From Pseudomonadota bacterium (GTDB lineage Bacteria; Desulfobacterota; Syntrophia; Syntrophales; JADFWA01), in contig JAUWNZ010000058.1 in assembly GCA_030612385.1 (NCBI GenBank), positions 1 through 7,439 of the forward strand: a stretch of DNA of 7,439 nucleotides, in the 5' to 3' direction. Shown one piece after another: positions 1 through 6,425 of this stretch (positions within the stretch are counted from its first letter, which is position 1; the number at the start of each line of letters is the position of its first letter). A program made the translations under genes and the position numbers. The notes beneath the pieces were generated by a model that was not told where the DNA came from, searched no databases, and saw only the letters and a list, made by a program, of their open reading frames with translations.

Positions 1-2
1 CC

Positions 3-185
3 CATGCCGGAAAATCATTGAAGGGTGAACTGACAGGTTTAAAAAGTTTCAGGACAGGTCGATTAAGGATTGTCTATAAAATATCTTCAAAACAGATTAT
101 AGATATTGTCTCTGTAGGCCCGCGACGCATAATATATGAAATTACTTACAGACTTTTGAAAAAAGAAACGGACAGAGAAAAATAA
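3..185 (+). CDS. RelE/ParE-family toxin, C-terminal part (5' end outside window)
   Basis: Reading from base 3 gives 60 residues and a TAA stop at 183-185. The start lies upstream of the window. The pattern is that of the RelE/ParE/HigB fold: a KSLKGELTGLKSFRTGRLRI segment (the usual L.G...L..fR.G.yRi strand), then a VYKI strand, then IIDIVSVGPRRIIYE, matching the family's 'V..IGHRr.vYe' final strand. In this family the protein is either an mRNA-cleaving ribosome-dependent nuclease (RelE) or a gyrase poison (ParE). The visible part cannot separate the two. The last dozen residues are charged and extend past the core fold. No antitoxin gene is recognisable downstream, so it would have to lie upstream, outside the window. 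The family call is fairly secure. Whether the gene is intact is unknown. Confidence 0.8.
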   Translation, partial: HAGKSLKGELTGLKSFRTGRLRIVYKISSKQIIDIVSVGPRRIIYEITYRLLKKETDREK

Positions 186-302
186 TTGAAGCTCCCCGCA
201 AAATAGTGGGACATCCTTACTGATTTCGGAAATTCGATGTTTAAATGACGCGAGCGAATATTCCAGGCGGCAGAGGAGTGTCAGCATATTGAAGGTACAG
301 TA

Positions 303-416
303 ATGGCGAAAGAGAGAATTACAAGAAGGCAAAAGGACGTATCCCGATTATTGCGAGAGAAGAAGCTTCAGGGAGATAAGATAAAAAAGGGTAAGAGGCA
401 AAAACGCCATATTTAA
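303..416 (+). CDS. Small basic hypothetical ORF (37 aa)
   Basis: An ATG at 303 opens a 37-residue frame ending in TAA at 414-416. The product is very rich in Lys and Arg (for example RITRRQKDV, REKKLQGDKIKKGKRQKR) and has no hydrophobic segment or known motif. A weak GAAGGT lies 7 nt before the ATG. The frame also reads openly for about 19 codons upstream of the ATG, after a TGA, so this could be a remnant of a longer gene. I do not recognise it. It may be chance, since A/G-rich DNA readily gives Lys/Arg-rich frames. Confidence 0.2.
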   Translation: MAKERITRRQKDVSRLLREKKLQGDKIKKGKRQKRHI

Positions 417-570
417 AGTTGAAATTTAAATCCTGCCATATGGGCCATCTCCTGGAAGACATGTCCGGATATGCTTTACTGACGCTTATGGCCTGTCGGC
501 CGCAACGAGGCATGAACATGGCAAAGCGCCGACGCAAAACGATTAAAAATACAAATCTCACTCCCTTTCC

Positions 571-575
571 GGAGG
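571..575 (+). promoter_or_regulatory. Ribosome binding site of the exonuclease gene
   Basis: GGAGG sits 6 nt before the ATG at 582. This is a near-ideal Shine-Dalgarno sequence and fixes the start of the exonuclease. The conserved N-terminal strand (FKFIHAADIHLDSP) begins right at this ATG. Confidence 0.85.
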
Positions 576-581
576 TAATAA

Positions 582-1832
582 ATGTTTAAGTTTATTCATG
601 CCGCCGACATTCATCTGGACAGCCCTCTTCGTGGGCTCAGACGCTATGATGGAGCCCCCGTTGAAGAAATACGAGGCGCTTCGCGAAAGGCATTACAGAA
701 CCTCGTTCAATTAGCTCTAAATGAAGAAGTGAAATTCATTATCTTTTCAGGTGACGTCTTTGATGGCGATTGGCGTGATTACAATACAGGATTATTTTTT
801 GTGCGGCAGATGGTTAGATTACGCCAGGCGGGCATTCGCGTTTTTATAGCGGCAGGCAACCATGATGCCCAGAGTCAAATATCGCGCTCGCTGAAGCTTC
901 CGGATAATGTTTATCGGTTTTCCACGCGGGCATTTCAAACGGAGAAGATAGGAGAAATAAATGTGGCTGTTCATGGCAGAGGGTTCCCGAGCCGGGCGGT
1001 ATCTGAGGACTGGGTGCCGGGCTATCCCCCGCCTGTACGTGGAATGTTCAATATAGGAGTTTTACATACATCGGCTGGAGGGTATGCAAGTCACGAAACA
1101 TACGCACCGTGTTCTTTAAGCTCGCTCATAAATAAAGGTTATGATTACTGGGCGCTCGGACATATTCATAAGAGAGAGACACTGAACGAATCACCCTGGG
1201 TGGTTTTTCCGGGAAACATCCAGGGACGCCATATCAGAGAAGAAGGCCCCAAAGGCGCAATGCTCATTTTTGTTGAGAATGATGAAGTTGGAGAAGTTAC
1301 ATTTCAGGCCCTCGATGTAGTCAGGTGGAAGAATCTTGTTATCAGTTCAGAGGTGGAAGATGATGACAATGATATTTACGAAAAGGTGCGGGAGGGCTTA
1401 GGCGAGGCAATTACCGGCGCCGATGGGAGGATACTCGCCATACGGATAACTGTTGCGGGTGCATGTGCTGCTCACAGCGCTTTCATGAAAGATCCGGAAA
1501 AATGGCGGAATCAATTTCGCTCTGCGGCTCTGGATATCGGGCAGGGAGATATGTGGCTGGAGAAAATTCTATTCAGAACTGCATCGCCTGCTCGTCCCGC
1601 GGAAGAAGAAATAGACGCTCTCAGAATGATGATTGGTTATGTGAGGGAAAAAGAGCAGCAGGAAGAAGCGCTCATAAAGTTGGGGGCGGAAAAACTCAAA
1701 AGTTTAAGGGAAAAATTACCTCCGGAATTATTTATTGCTGAGGGCGGGTTTTCTATTGAGGATCCGGATTGGCTGCGTCAATCGCTCCGTGAAGGAATGG
1801 ACAATTTAATAAGCAAGATAACTAGTGCCTGA
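582..1832 (+). CDS. DNA repair exonuclease, YhaO/SbcD-type metallophosphoesterase
   Basis: This 416-residue protein belongs to the Mre11/SbcD calcineurin-like phosphoesterases and most resembles Bacillus YhaO (COG0420). It should be a two-metal (Mn) DNA nuclease acting in the cytoplasm with the ATPase encoded next. All core metal-binding motifs are present: D9-x-H11 in HAADIHLDSP, GDVFD with D58, GNHD with N93 and H94, H162 in VLHTS, and GHIH with H194 and H196. The catalytic domain covers roughly residues 1-250. The rest is a capping/ATPase-binding region with a helical, charged stretch at about 345-385. Length and motif order fit the family. The gene starts behind a strong ribosome binding site. 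Its last codons, AGT-GCC-TGA, lie inside the left terminal repeat of an inserted element, so the natural C-terminus has probably been altered slightly (see the MITE entry). The family is secure; the exact substrate is inferred from relatives. Confidence 0.93.
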   Translation: MFKFIHAADIHLDSPLRGLRRYDGAPVEEIRGASRKALQNLVQLALNEEVKFIIFSGDVFDGDWRDYNTGLFFVRQMVRLRQAGIRVFIAAGNHDAQSQISRSLKLPDNVYRFSTRAFQTEKIGEINVAVHGRGFPSRAVSEDWVPGYPPPVRGMFNIGVLHTSAGGYASHETYAPCSLSSLINKGYDYWALGHIHKRETLNESPWVVFPGNIQGRHIREEGPKGAMLIFVENDEVGEVTFQALDVVRWKNLVISSEVEDDDNDIYEKVREGLGEAITGADGRILAIRITVAGACAAHSAFMKDPEKWRNQFRSAALDIGQGDMWLEKILFRTASPARPAEEEIDALRMMIGYVREKEQQEEALIKLGAEKLKSLREKLPPELFIAEGGFSIEDPDWLRQSLREGMDNLISKITSA

Positions 1833-1958
1833 ACGAAAACCCCTCTTTTTGTCATTTCGACCGAAGGGAGAAATCTTTAAAGTCACGTATTTTCAGTAGC
1901 ATAAGATTTCTCGCTCCGCTCGAAATGACAGCTTAGGATAGTTTTCGTTCAGGCACTA
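1823..1958. mobile_element. MITE-like element with 18-bp terminal inverted repeats and TA ends
   Basis: TAGTGCCTGAACGAAAAC at 1823-1840 is the exact reverse complement of 1941-1958. The 136-bp interval has no ORF of note and carries a second, inner inverted pair (1850-1877 with 1903-1930). Both ends finish in TA, as expected for a TA target duplication of the IS630/Tc1-mariner type; that assignment is inferred. The left end overlaps the last three codons of the exonuclease gene and supplies its TGA stop. Deleting the element with one TA gives ATA-ACT-AAC-TAA followed by 15 nt to the ATPase ATG, a normal tight operon junction. No transposase is encoded, so it would depend on one elsewhere. Alternatively it could be a non-mobile palindromic repeat (REP/BIME-like). 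Confidence 0.75.
1850..1930. repeat. Inner imperfect inverted repeat (28-base arms, 25-base loop)
   Basis: The arm at 1850-1877 begins TGTCATTTCGA and ends GAGAAATCTT. Its partner at 1903-1930 matches it in reverse complement at 25 of 28 positions, with a 25-base loop. With the outer terminal repeats, the transcript could fold into a long interrupted stem-loop between the two operon genes. There is no T-run after the stem, so it does not look like a classical terminator. From memory, GTCATTTCGA...GAGAAATCT arms recur as dispersed intergenic palindromes in several bacterial phyla. This was not verified. Confidence 0.85.
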
Positions 1959-1966
1959 ACTAAAAA

Positions 1967-1973
1967 AGGAGGG
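1967..1973 (+). promoter_or_regulatory. Ribosome binding site of the YhaN-type ATPase gene
   Basis: AGGAGGG ends 5 nt before the ATG at 1979. It lies 8 bases outside the right end of the inserted element, so the insertion left the translation signal intact. Confidence 0.88.
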
Positions 1974-1978
1974 TTTGA

Positions 1979-4900
1979 ATGAGATTTGTTTCGCTTGATC
2001 TCATTGCTTTCGGACCATTTACCGATGTCAGGCTCGACCTCTCCGGCGGGAAAGAGGGTGTTCACCTGATTTATGGACCCAACGAAGCCGGCAAGAGCGT
2101 CGCCCTTCGAGCTATAAACTCTTTTCTGTTCGGAATTCAGGCCCGTACAACGGACAATTTCCGTCATGAAAATACCGCGTTGAGAATTGGAGCATCTCTC
2201 CGCCATTCCGATGGAACGGAAAGTACTTTCATTCGTCGAAAAGGAAACAAAAACACGCTATTGGATTTACAGGGCAATACCGTTGATGAAGGTGAAATAT
2301 CCCGGTATGTCGCCGGAATGTCTCGTGAAGCCTTTGAATTTATGTATGGTCTCGATGCTGAAAAACTTGTAGAGGGCGGGCGGGATATTATCAGGGGACG
2401 TGGAGAAGTCGGGACTACGCTCTTTTCAGCGGCGGCAGGCATATCCAACCTGCAGGATATACTGAAATCCACAGAAATCCGTCAGGAGGAACTCTTCAAA
2501 CCAAGGGGAACAACGCCAAAGGTGAACCGCCTTATCAGAGAATTAGACGACTTGAAAAAGAGACGAAAAGAATTATCGCTTCCCGTCAGAGAATGGGAAG
2601 AGGTTGAGCATAAGATTGCTGAATTGGAAGAGCAAGGCGAGAAGTTAAAAGAAAATACAGGCGAGAAAAACGCCGCATGGCAGCATAAACAGCGGCAGTT
2701 TGATGTAATTGAGGATGCGGGTGAATTTCATGAAATAAATCGGGAGTTGGCATCGATGGGTAAAGTTATTTCCCTGCCGGATGATTTTGGTGAAACACGG
2801 AAAAGAACTGAAGAAAAACTCTTCGAGGACAAGAGTGGTTTCGAGAGTGCAATCAAATCCCTTAAAGACCTGAATGGGGAGATTGATCTAATAACCGTTC
2901 CCCGCGAATTATTATCGGAACAGGAAAAAATTACGGAATTATTACAAGAGTCCGGAAATTATAAGCAGGGTCAGGGGCAATTGCCTCGATTGCAGGCTGA
3001 AGCGCTTCAAATCAAGGGGGCATGCAAGCGCATATTAAGAGAGCTGAACATACAGGATGAGACGGGAAATTTCAGCAAGTATTGTCTAACGATTAAGGAT
3101 GGCGCGAATATAGAAGAATTGTGTGATGAGCATAATCAGATCAAATCTGATCTGGATCACCATTCAAAGACACTCGCAACTCACAAAAATAATATTGAAA
3201 AATTAAGAAAGAAGCTTGAAAAGATACCGGAACCAAAAGATGTCAGCGCTTTGCAGAGAACACTGGATGAAGGAAGAAAAACCGGAATAAATGACAGGGA
3301 ACTCGCTGATATCAAACGAAAGATCGAAATTTTTGCGGAGGAAGTCAAAGACGGATTAAGGCGTCTCGAACTCAATGAAATAAATTTCGAAGAATTCCTC
3401 GGTCTTCCCGTTCCGGGAAAAAAGACTATCAACCGGTTTTCAACCCGGTTTCAGAAAATTGAGCAACGACGTTTGGAACTCGAAAGACAAAATCGTGAAG
3501 AAAAAGAAGAATCAGGAAAAATAGAAGATAGTATCCGTGAGATGAAGGCCGAAAGCGCAATCCCCACAGAAGAGAATTTGTTTGAGATAAGAAGACTGAG
3601 AGACAGAATCTGGTTGATAATTAAGGAGGCGTGGCTTGATGGGAAAACTGTCAGTGATAATGAATGGCAGGTCTTAGTTTCAGACGCGCATAGTCTCCAG
3701 GATGCATACGAAGGATCTGTCAAGAAATCCGACGAAACCGGTGATAGATTGCGTCATGAGTCGGAACGTGTTGCCCTTCTGTCTCAATTAATGATTCGGA
3801 AAGACCGTTGTCATACGCGTATCGACGAAATCGACAGGGACGAAAAACTTCTGCAGTCTGATATTGCAGTCCTGAAGGCTGAGTGGAAGGACACATGGAA
3901 AACCGTCATTCCCGATCCCCGTTATCCTGATGAAATGCGTGAATGGTCGGATCAATATGATGACACACTGAGACAATGCGGGCAATGGAAGCAAAAGACG
4001 ATTGAATTCAACAATGCCCAAAAAAGTATTTCTGACTTAAAAACAAGGCTCCTGTCGGTTCTCAAGGAATTAGGGGTGAATAAAGTCTCACAAGAATATG
4101 AGCTTGATACCCTCTATTCCGAGGCGGATACGTTAATAAAAAAACAAACCACAAACAAGGCGACGAGAGAACATCTGATTTCTCAGATTAGAGACGCTGA
4201 AGGACTATCTGCAGACGAAGATCATGACGTTAATGAATTGAAGGGGAAATATGGTCTATGGACGGAAAACTGGGCGGAGGCGGTTGCCCGCATCAAGCTG
4301 GATCCGGGCGTAACTCCAAGGCAGGCAAAGGCTGTGTTGACAAAATTCAGGGAACTATCAGACAGGGTGCGAGATATTGAGGAGCGGGAGAGCCGTATTC
4401 ACGCCATTGAATCGGACGGCCGGCGATTCAGGGGGAACATAGAGAAATTATGCTCCGATTTGCACCGTCCAACGGAAGGTATCGAGCATGAAAGGATTAT
4501 TGAGAAATTAAACCGGGAATTAAGCGATGCATTGACGCAACAGGCTCGATTACAGGGACTCGAAGACAAAAAGATGGGTTTGGAGAAAACCCTATCTCAA
4601 CTCAAAGACAGGATTGACGGGAATACAATCGTCCTGAAAAAACTTTGCGAATTAGCCGGTTGTGAAAAGGCAGAGGATCTGCCGATAAAAGAAGCCCGAT
4701 CAAGGGATTATCAAATGAAGAAAGCGCGCCTTGGTGAATTGAGTCGAATCATAAGCAGGGCAACGGGAGGGGTTGATGTAGCGCAATTTTTAGGCGAATT
4801 AAAAACTGTCGATACCGACAGGCTCCCAACTGAAATAGATGAGTTAAGCCGGCAGATTGAGCAGTTAAAAAAAGAAATCTCAGAGATTGATCGAAAAATA

Positions 4901-5482
4901 GGCGGGTTGAAAAACGAACAGGAAAAAATGGGTGGGGGCAGGGAAGCGGCGGATGTAGCGGAACATATCGAACAGATTATTGCGGAAATCCGGGAGGCGG
5001 CGGAAGAATACGCAAATTTGATTCTTGCCACTTCAGCTATGCGTGAGGCTGCGGAACGATACAGACAGGAAAATCAAAGCGTTGTGTTGCATAAAGCGAG
5101 TGATTTATTCAGCCGGGTTACCCTGAAAAGCTTTGAGGGGTTAACAATCGACTATGACGATACCGATCAGCCAATTCTTGTCGGTATTCGTCAGGGCAAA
5201 AAACTTCCGGTGGAAGCCATGAGTGATGGCACGTGTGATCAGTTATATCTGGCGCTACGACTGGCAAGCATTGAACAGCATTTTGAAAATAGAGAGCCCA
5301 TGCCATTTATTTTAGACGATGTCCTTGTGAATTTCGATGACACTCGTGCCGGAGAAACCTTGAAAATGCTTGGTGAATTGTCTCATCTGACGCAGATAAT
5401 TTTGTTTACTCATCATAAACATATCCGGGAAATTGCGGAAGAAAGTCTCGGCGCCGACATATTATATGTTTCAGAATTGTAA
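1979..5482 (+). CDS. YhaN-type AAA ATPase (SMC/Rad50-like), partner of the upstream exonuclease
   Basis: This 1167-residue protein matches the COG4717/YhaN architecture: split ABC-type ATPase halves at the two ends and long coiled coils between. The N-terminal half has the strand MRFVSLDLIAFGPFTD, Walker A GPNEAGKS at 33-40, FRHE at 61-64, and the YhaN hallmark region at about 119-155 (FMYGLDAEKLVEGGRDIIRG, then GEVGTTLFSAAAG), followed by LFKPRGTTPKVNRLIREL. Charged coiled-coil segments fill roughly 185-1040. The C-terminal half has a signature-like SDGTCDQLYLALRLA at 1082-1096, Walker B FILDD at about 1110-1114, D-loop VNFDD, and H-loop THH at 1144-1146. There is no CxxC zinc hook. It should use ATP to clamp DNA and gate the nuclease encoded upstream, by analogy with SbcC/Rad50. 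It is longer than Bacillus YhaN (about 960 aa, from memory), the extra length being coiled coil. Confidence 0.93.
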   Translation: MRFVSLDLIAFGPFTDVRLDLSGGKEGVHLIYGPNEAGKSVALRAINSFLFGIQARTTDNFRHENTALRIGASLRHSDGTESTFIRRKGNKNTLLDLQGNTVDEGEISRYVAGMSREAFEFMYGLDAEKLVEGGRDIIRGRGEVGTTLFSAAAGISNLQDILKSTEIRQEELFKPRGTTPKVNRLIRELDDLKKRRKELSLPVREWEEVEHKIAELEEQGEKLKENTGEKNAAWQHKQRQFDVIEDAGEFHEINRELASMGKVISLPDDFGETRKRTEEKLFEDKSGFESAIKSLKDLNGEIDLITVPRELLSEQEKITELLQESGNYKQGQGQLPRLQAEALQIKGACKRILRELNIQDETGNFSKYCLTIKDGANIEELCDEHNQIKSDLDHHSKTLATHKNNIEKLRKKLEKIPEPKDVSALQRTLDEGRKTGINDRELADIKRKIEIFAEEVKDGLRRLELNEINFEEFLGLPVPGKKTINRFSTRFQKIEQRRLELERQNREEKEESGKIEDSIREMKAESAIPTEENLFEIRRLRDRIWLIIKEAWLDGKTVSDNEWQVLVSDAHSLQDAYEGSVKKSDETGDRLRHESERVALLSQLMIRKDRCHTRIDEIDRDEKLLQSDIAVLKAEWKDTWKTVIPDPRYPDEMREWSDQYDDTLRQCGQWKQKTIEFNNAQKSISDLKTRLLSVLKELGVNKVSQEYELDTLYSEADTLIKKQTTNKATREHLISQIRDAEGLSADEDHDVNELKGKYGLWTENWAEAVARIKLDPGVTPRQAKAVLTKFRELSDRVRDIEERESRIHAIESDGRRFRGNIEKLCSDLHRPTEGIEHERIIEKLNRELSDALTQQARLQGLEDKKMGLEKTLSQLKDRIDGNTIVLKKLCELAGCEKAEDLPIKEARSRDYQMKKARLGELSRIISRATGGVDVAQFLGELKTVDTDRLPTEIDELSRQIEQLKKEISEIDRKIGGLKNEQEKMGGGREAADVAEHIEQIIAEIREAAEEYANLILATSAMREAAERYRQENQSVVLHKASDLFSRVTLKSFEGLTIDYDDTDQPILVGIRQGKKLPVEAMSDGTCDQLYLALRLASIEQHFENREPMPFILDDVLVNFDDTRAGETLKMLGELSHLTQIILFTHHKHIREIAEESLGADILYVSEL

Positions 5483-5563
5483 TGTTCACCCTTTTCTGTC
5501 TCCTCCCGGGCATGAAATTTGTTTCCGGCTCTGATAGTTCCGGCGACGGCTTACCAGGAGTCT
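5483..5563. other. Convergent intergenic spacer, no clear terminator
   Basis: These 81 bases separate the ATPase stop from the stop of the minus-strand macrodomain gene. A bidirectional terminator would be expected, but only very weak pairings (CCGG/CCGG and CTCCT/AGGAG) were found and no T-run follows them. Confidence 0.4.
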
Positions 5564-6103
5564 TCAGTCTATAATAGCCTTCAGCTCTTCTAAAAAGGCA
5601 TTGTATGCTTTGTCTCCAAAAAGCACAAAGCGGATTAGTTCTATGTCCGTGTGCTCTTTGAGGTAATCTATGGCCGTTTTGAGGGCGATACCGGCCGCTT
5701 CGCCTAAAGGATAGCCGTAGACACCTGTGCTTATGGCAGGGAAAGAGATACTCTTCAATCCCCTTGCGGAAGCGAGCTTGAGACTTTCCAGATGCGCGCT
5801 TTTCAGCAGTTTTGCCTCGCCTCTATTCCCGTCTTTGTATATGGGACCTACTGTATGGATCACATATCTTGCCTTGAGGTTGCCGCCGGTGGTGATAACC
5901 GCCTGGCCTATTGGACAGCCCCCGATTTTCCTGCATTCCTCCATAATTGACGGGCCGCCTGCCCTGTGTATTGCGCCATCGACGCCGGCGCCTCCCATCA
6001 GCCTGGTATTGGCGGCATTTACAATGGCATCCGTCTCCTCATTTGTTATATCGCCCTCCACAAGTGACAATTCGGATCTGTTTATCTTCACCTTTGTTTC
6101 CAT
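5564..6103 (-). CDS. Macrodomain protein, probable O-acetyl-ADP-ribose deacetylase (YmdB/MacroD type)
   Basis: This 179-residue single-domain protein reads as a MacroD-type macrodomain over almost its whole length. It shows VEGDITNEETDAIVNAAN (D18 contacts the adenine, N32 the distal ribose in relatives), LMGGAGVDGAIHRAGG at 36-50 with the conserved D42, GQAVITTGGNLKARYVIHTVGP in the middle, and the diphosphate loop FPAISTGVYGYPLGEAA at 121-137. Relatives hydrolyse O-acetyl-ADP-ribose and remove mono-ADP-ribose from acidic residues. The usual GGGGVDG loop is GGAGVDG here, a mild change. The start at 6103 is the first ATG of the frame, with AAGGA 10 nt upstream. It is convergent with the ATPase gene and divergent from the PHP gene, so it is probably a single-gene transcript. 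Family call is secure; the physiological substrate is not known from sequence. Confidence 0.92.
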   Translation of the reverse strand: METKVKINRSELSLVEGDITNEETDAIVNAANTRLMGGAGVDGAIHRAGGPSIMEECRKIGGCPIGQAVITTGGNLKARYVIHTVGPIYKDGNRGEAKLLKSAHLESLKLASARGLKSISFPAISTGVYGYPLGEAAGIALKTAIDYLKEHTDIELIRFVLFGDKAYNAFLEELKAIID

Positions 6104-6161
6104 AGCCTTTCGTTCCTTTTATTCCTAAGAGTGGTGGACAGTTTATGATTAGTTGTATATA

Positions 6162-6190
6162 AGCATAATGAAAACTTAAGTAAATTGCAA
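6162..6190 (-). promoter_or_regulatory. Candidate sigma-70-type promoter of the macrodomain gene
   Basis: On the minus strand, TTGCAA (6190-6185, 4 of 6 with TTGACA) is followed after exactly 17 nt by TATGCT (6167-6162, 4 of 6 with TATAAT). Transcription would begin near 6155, leaving a leader of about 50 nt. The area is A/T-rich, so chance matches are possible. Confidence 0.4.
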
Positions 6191-6201
6191 GTAACTACTC
6201 A

Positions 6202-6231
6202 GATTCACAGTTCCAGGATTCACGGTTCAAG
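6202..6231. repeat. 15-nt tandem repeat, two copies
   Basis: GATTCACAGTTCCAG (6202-6216) is followed directly by GATTCACGGTTCAAG (6217-6231), identical at 13 of 15 positions, with GTT beginning at 6232. This wording resembles dispersed intergenic repeats seen in other bacteria (from memory, unverified). No function is evident. Confidence 0.8.
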
Positions 6232-6270
6232 GTTAGAGAGCGATGGGATTTGAACATTTTGAAGATAGAG

Positions 6271-6332
6271 TTAGACAATTCGTTGATTGCCGGAAACGAA
6301 TCAACAAATCATCTAATCAACGAATTAACTAA
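6271..6332. repeat. Imperfect palindrome with 18-base arms
   Basis: TTAGACAATTCGTTGATT (6271-6288) pairs with AATCAACGAATTAACTAA (6315-6332) at 16 of 18 positions around a 26-base loop. The loop itself contains another CGAATCAAC copy near 6297-6305. There is no T-run, so a terminator is unlikely. It could be an old MITE end pair or a locally expanded repeat. Confidence 0.75.
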
Positions 6333-6368
6333 TAGACGACATTAACTCCTGGCTTACAAGGGTAGTTT

Positions 6369-6395
6369 CTCTGCGCACTCTGCGCTCTCTGCGGT
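6369..6395. repeat. Three-copy 9-nt tandem repeat (CTCTGCGNN)
   Basis: CTCTGCGCA, CTCTGCGCT and CTCTGCGGT follow each other without gaps and are followed by GAACGC. The run ends 15 nt before the PHP ribosome binding site, so it lies in the probable leader or promoter of that gene. Confidence 0.85.
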
Positions 6396-6410
6396 GAACG
6401 CTTACGATCT

Positions 6411-6415
6411 GAGGT
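6411..6415 (+). promoter_or_regulatory. Ribosome binding site of the PHP gene
   Basis: GAGGT ends 10 nt before the ATG at 6426. The spacing is slightly long. The start is nevertheless supported because the conserved DLHIHS motif begins only seven residues in, as usual for this family. Confidence 0.65.
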
Positions 6416-6425
6416 AATTATCTGA

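Larger units (their letters stand above)
186..581. other. 396-base stretch without a convincing gene
   Basis: Between the toxin stop and the exonuclease start no recognisable protein, RNA gene or terminator was seen. Only short ORFs occur on either strand: a 37-codon basic ORF at 303-416, an open frame from 440 that stops at 589 inside the next gene, and minus-strand frames with no known motifs. The promoter of the exonuclease operon should lie here, but no pair of -35/-10 hexamers was good enough to call. The stretch could be decayed coding sequence. Confidence 0.5.
6104..6425. other. 322-base divergent intergenic region made largely of repeats
   Basis: This region separates the divergent macrodomain and PHP genes. 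Read left to right it holds the leader and likely promoter of the macrodomain gene (minus strand), a 15-nt tandem duplication, a palindrome with 18-base arms, and a three-copy 9-nt tandem repeat close to the PHP ribosome binding site. No ORF of note was seen. A promoter for the PHP gene must lie here but could not be pinned down. Confidence 0.7.

Noticed and set aside
319..561. 80-residue minus-strand frame in the left intergenic stretch, and its neighbour at 87-332
   Set aside because: No motif. The 87-332 frame overlaps the toxin's coding sequence on the opposite strand. Neither has a convincing ribosome binding site.
1841..1960. Rho-independent terminator between the exonuclease and ATPase genes
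   Set aside because: The stems are long, but no T-run follows either right arm (the bases after are GCTTAGG and ACTAAAAAAGG), and the symmetric ends with TA fit an inserted element better.
4711..5031. Long minus-strand open frame inside the ATPase gene (also others at 2164-2472, 3181-3432, 3451-3723, 3788-4021)
   Set aside because: They are Ser/Ile/Leu/Phe-rich mirror images of a charged coiled-coil region, with no family motifs, and lie wholly within a clear gene.
582..6103. Nuclease-ATPase-macrodomain cluster as a new anti-phage defence system
   Set aside because: The first two genes form a known repair-type pair found widely. The macrodomain gene is on the opposite strand with its own likely promoter, and no other defence genes, integrase or tRNA borders are visible.
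5727..6128. 133-residue plus-strand open frame opposite the macrodomain gene
   Set aside because: The minus strand carries all the macrodomain motifs. The plus frame is Pro/Ser-rich with no recognisable domain.
6202..6395. CRISPR-like array
   Set aside because: The repeats are of three unrelated types, directly adjacent without spacers of constant size, and no cas gene is present.
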